DNA of 6,814 nt from Gemmatimonadota bacterium (GTDB lineage: Bacteria; Gemmatimonadota; Gemmatimonadetes; Gemmatimonadales; GWC2-71-9), in contig QHVD01000335.1 of assembly GCA_003222235.1 (NCBI GenBank), forward strand, positions 1 through 6,814. The letters run 5' to 3'. Positions within the stretch are counted from its first letter, which is position 1, and the number at the start of each line of letters is the position of its first letter. Both the position numbers and the translations under genes were made by a program. The notes below the pieces were generated by a model, which ran no database searches, was not told the origin of the DNA, and saw only the letters and a program-made list of their open reading frames with translations. This document shows positions 4,288 through 6,814 of the stretch, one piece after another.

Positions 4288-6784
4288 CGACCCCGGCCGC
4301 CAGGAGCACGCACCAGCACGCGGTCAGCGCGGCGAAATGGTGCTCCAGGATGTACCCGATCAGGATGCGGAAGTTGATATGGACCCACAGGAGCGACGTG
4401 CCGACCGCCAGCACGGCGCCGAGCAACGCGCCGACCACCCCGATGGCGACGGCTTCGAGGCGAATCGCTCTGGCGATGTGCCACTCGTCCGCGCCGAGCG
4501 CGCGAAAGACGCCGACCTCGCGGCGCCGTTCGATGATCTGCGTCGCGAGCAGGTCGAAGATGCCCGCCAGGGTGACCGCGACCACCAGAAGTTGGATTGC
4601 GTAGGTAAAGACAAACGCCCGATCCACCATCCCCTGGTGATACGCGAGGGTCTGCGGCACGGTCAGCACCTTGACCATGTAGTCGTGCCCGAGCGTCCGC
4701 ACGGCGGCACTCCGCACCTCTTCGAGGTTCGCGCCCGGCTCCACGAACACGTTGAAGTGGCTGACGAGCGTGTCCTGCCAGAGTGCAGCGAACCGGGCGC
4801 AGTCGAGAATGACGGACCCTTGATCGCCGCTGTAGTCGGCGGCCACGACCGCCGCGACCCGGAAGCTCTCTACGCCCGCCGGCGTCGGGAGCCTCACGGC
4901 GTCCCCGACGCCGACACCGAAGCGCTCTGCGAGGTTATCGGAGACGATGACGTCCCGTCCGCTGCGCACGGCCCGAACCGCCTCCTCGGCGTCCCCGGCG
5001 ACGATCTGGCGTCGGAACTGCTCGGTGTCGACGAAGCCGGGGCTGACGGCGACAACGGCGATCCGTGAGTCTCGGAACGTCTGCCCGGGCAGCACGCGGT
5101 ACGTTTCGACGCGCACGACCCCGGGCAGGCTGCCCAGCACGTCACCGACCTTCGGACTGAGAGGCGTCTCCAGCCAACCACCTTCCGTCGCGACCGCCGA
5201 AACCACGAGGTCTCCCATCAGGATGAACCAGTTCCGTTCCGACTCGCGGAAGCTCCGCGCGACGGAAGAGACCGTAACGCAGAGGGTCAGCGAGAGGGCG
5301 ATGACCGCCGTGGTCACGCCGGTGCGGCCAGGTGAGCGCCTGAGTCCCTCCACCGCCACCCGCCCGTCGAAGCCGAAGAGCCGAGGGAAGACGTGCCGGA
5401 GCAGCGTTGAAATGCCGCTCATCAGTGGGATCGCCAGGCTGATGGCAGACACCCAGAGGAGGAGGGCCGCCGTATTCCCCCACGCAATGGACCGCGTTGT
5501 TCTTTCGACGTAGATGGCGGCCGCCGTGAGCGCGAGGAAGACAAACGCGATGCCGAGCAACAGTCGGTTGGGCGACGTGATCGCAAGCTTTTCGCGAAAG
5601 TCCGGGCGCATCAGATCGAGGGGATCGAGGCGACTCGCCTTCCGAGCGGGGACGAGGGCTGCCGCGAGGGCGCCACCGGTCCCGAGCGACGTGTACCAGA
5701 CCGCCTGTCGCCACGTGAGGGACAGCGACTCCACCGAGAAACGGGTCTGGTACACCACGCCCATCGAGTTCGCGACGAGGGACAGCAACACGTGTGCGAG
5801 TCCGTAGCCGAACGCGATGCCCATCGCCGATGCGATCACACCGAGGATCATCGCCTCGATGAGTACCAGCCCGAAGATGGTTCGCCGTTCGGCCCCGAGC
5901 GCGATGACGATAGCCAGGTCGCGTGCCCGCTGGGTGATCGCCGTTGCAGTCGTATTGTAGACGATGAAGACGCCTGCGAGCAGGCACAGGAGACTCAGGC
6001 CGTCGAGCATCGCTTGAAAGGCGCCGATCACCCGCTCGAAGCGCTCACCCCGAAGGGCAGGACGGGTCACGCTGAGGGAAGATGGCAGATTGTTCGCGAG
6101 ACGCTCTGCCAGCGCGGCCACGTCGCTGTCGCGCCGCACCAGAATGTCGATCTGGTCCACCCGCCGCTCCTTGCCGACCAGGCGTTGGGCTGCGGGGAGG
6201 TCCATGACGGCGAGGTTGCCGCCAAAAACGGTGGCAATACCCTCTGGGCGAAGCAGACCCCGGACGTGCAGCTCTCGAATGCCACTCGTCGTCGCGAACT
6301 TCACTCGGTCGCCCACGGCGATGTGGCGCCGGCCAGCGTACTCCTCGGTGAGGAAGAGCGAGCTGGGATCGTTCAGCATCTCGATCTCATCGCCCTCCCG
6401 CTCCACCACCCGAACGTCGTAGGAGTCTACGGCCTCGGTGCCAAGATCGATCCCGAAGAGCTGCAGGACCTCGCCCGACTGGTCGGCCGCGGCGAGCGTT
6501 CCCCGGATGAACCCGAACGCCTGCGCGACGCCAGGGTCCGCGCCGACGATCTGCACGAGCGATTCATCGAACCCGACCTCGCCCGTGCCGAGCGTGACCT
6601 GTAGGGTGGCCTTCCCGGCGGCGCGCTCCAGCATGGTGCGGAAGTTCGCGGCGACGCTCTCGTTGATGATCCCCAACGCGGCGATGAGCGCCACACCGCT
6701 CGCGATGCCTCCAAGGATGAGGGCCAGGCGTCCCGGCGCGGCCCGGTAGTCTCTTGCGCTCACCGTACGGAGGAGACCGAGCAC
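4214..6784 (-). CDS. ABC transporter permease, two-module FtsX/MacB type (about 10 TM)
   Basis: Inner-membrane permease of 856 residues built as a tandem duplication. Module 1: TM1 (about 20-40), a large periplasmic MacB-PCD-like domain (41-257), then an FtsX domain with three TMs (about 258-280, 303-335, 362-380). A linker with two TMs follows (408-425, 435-456). Module 2: TM (488-508), periplasmic domain (509-722), FtsX domain with three TMs (724-746, 772-797, 815-838). The cytoplasmic coupling motifs are repeated: RARDLAIVIALGAERRTI (286-303) and RRREVGVFRALGADEWHI (753-770), and each module ends in a similar basic tail (ARKASRLDPLDLMR, GRGALREPVLDALR). This is the COG0577 ten-TM architecture of mechanotransmission ABC exporters or lipoprotein/lipid transporters. 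The start is a GTG (complement at 6782-6784) whose N-terminus fits the family; the frame stays open to the window edge. The ATPase at 2598-3332 is the likely partner, though it is on the opposite strand. Confidence 0.92.
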   Translation of the reverse strand: MLGLLRTVSARDYRAAPGRLALILGGIASGVALIAALGIINESVAANFRTMLERAAGKATLQVTLGTGEVGFDESLVQIVGADPGVAQAFGFIRGTLAAADQSGEVLQLFGIDLGTEAVDSYDVRVVEREGDEIEMLNDPSSLFLTEEYAGRRHIAVGDRVKFATTSGIRELHVRGLLRPEGIATVFGGNLAVMDLPAAQRLVGKERRVDQIDILVRRDSDVAALAERLANNLPSSLSVTRPALRGERFERVIGAFQAMLDGLSLLCLLAGVFIVYNTTATAITQRARDLAIVIALGAERRTIFGLVLIEAMILGVIASAMGIAFGYGLAHVLLSLVANSMGVVYQTRFSVESLSLTWRQAVWYTSLGTGGALAAALVPARKASRLDPLDLMRPDFREKLAITSPNRLLLGIAFVFLALTAAAIYVERTTRSIAWGNTAALLLWVSAISLAIPLMSGISTLLRHVFPRLFGFDGRVAVEGLRRSPGRTGVTTAVIALSLTLCVTVSSVARSFRESERNWFILMGDLVVSAVATEGGWLETPLSPKVGDVLGSLPGVVRVETYRVLPGQTFRDSRIAVVAVSPGFVDTEQFRRQIVAGDAEEAVRAVRSGRDVIVSDNLAERFGVGVGDAVRLPTPAGVESFRVAAVVAADYSGDQGSVILDCARFAALWQDTLVSHFNVFVEPGANLEEVRSAAVRTLGHDYMVKVLTVPQTLAYHQGMVDRAFVFTYAIQLLVVAVTLAGIFDLLATQIIERRREVGVFRALGADEWHIARAIRLEAVAIGVVGALLGAVLAVGTSLLWVHINFRILIGYILEHHFAALTACWCVLLAAGVAMIAGQLAGRGALREPVLDALRSE

Positions 6785-6814
6785 GTCCGTATCACCCGGC
6801 CATATGCTGCGGGA

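Noticed and set aside
4337..6604. Long plus-strand open frames opposite the permease (243, 188 and 270 residues)
   Set aside because: They lie antisense to a well-supported 856-residue membrane protein with conserved FtsX modules. Their translations are low-complexity, charged and without recognisable domains, as expected of shadow frames in GC-rich DNA.

Overview
The window is GC-rich, densely packed bacterial DNA, with intergenic gaps of tens to about 300 bases and GTG and TTG starts alongside ATG. It suggests a high-GC soil-type or environmental proteobacterium-like lineage. No rRNA, tRNA or marker gene is present to place it, so the organism call is only an inference. I see no mobile element, CRISPR array or RNA gene.

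Left part (1-1082): two divergent genes share an 80-base gap. On the minus strand is the N-terminal 122 residues of a DEAD-box RNA helicase (RhlE-like), cut by the left edge. On the plus strand is a complete VOC/glyoxalase-like protein. The gap holds an inverted repeat and a 9-base direct repeat.

Middle part (1083-2000): a low-density accessory stretch with two small plus-strand genes. The first encodes a very basic 74-residue protein of unknown function. The second encodes a small helix-turn-helix protein whose reading frame is open for 20 codons upstream of its first usable start. That frame looks broken by one extra C in a CCC run at 1446-1448. About 300 bases without a gene follow, carrying short dyads, one of which (TATGT-N7-ACATA) resembles a PadR operator.

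Right part (2001-6784): a three-gene plus-strand operon with overlapping stops and starts encodes a PadR regulator, a LolD/MacB-type ABC ATPase and an SPL-like (COG1533-type) radical SAM protein. Facing it on the minus strand is a two-module, about 10-TM FtsX/MacB-type permease of 856 residues. Its 3' end overlaps the radical SAM gene by 74 bases, tail to tail.

The likely biological unit is a PadR-controlled ABC system of the mechanotransmission (FtsX/LolCDE/MacB) type. The ATPase and permease are presumed partners even though they are convergently transcribed. The radical SAM enzyme between them, translationally coupled to the ATPase, is the least expected component and the best candidate for something undescribed. 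No RiPP precursor or other obvious substrate gene is visible.
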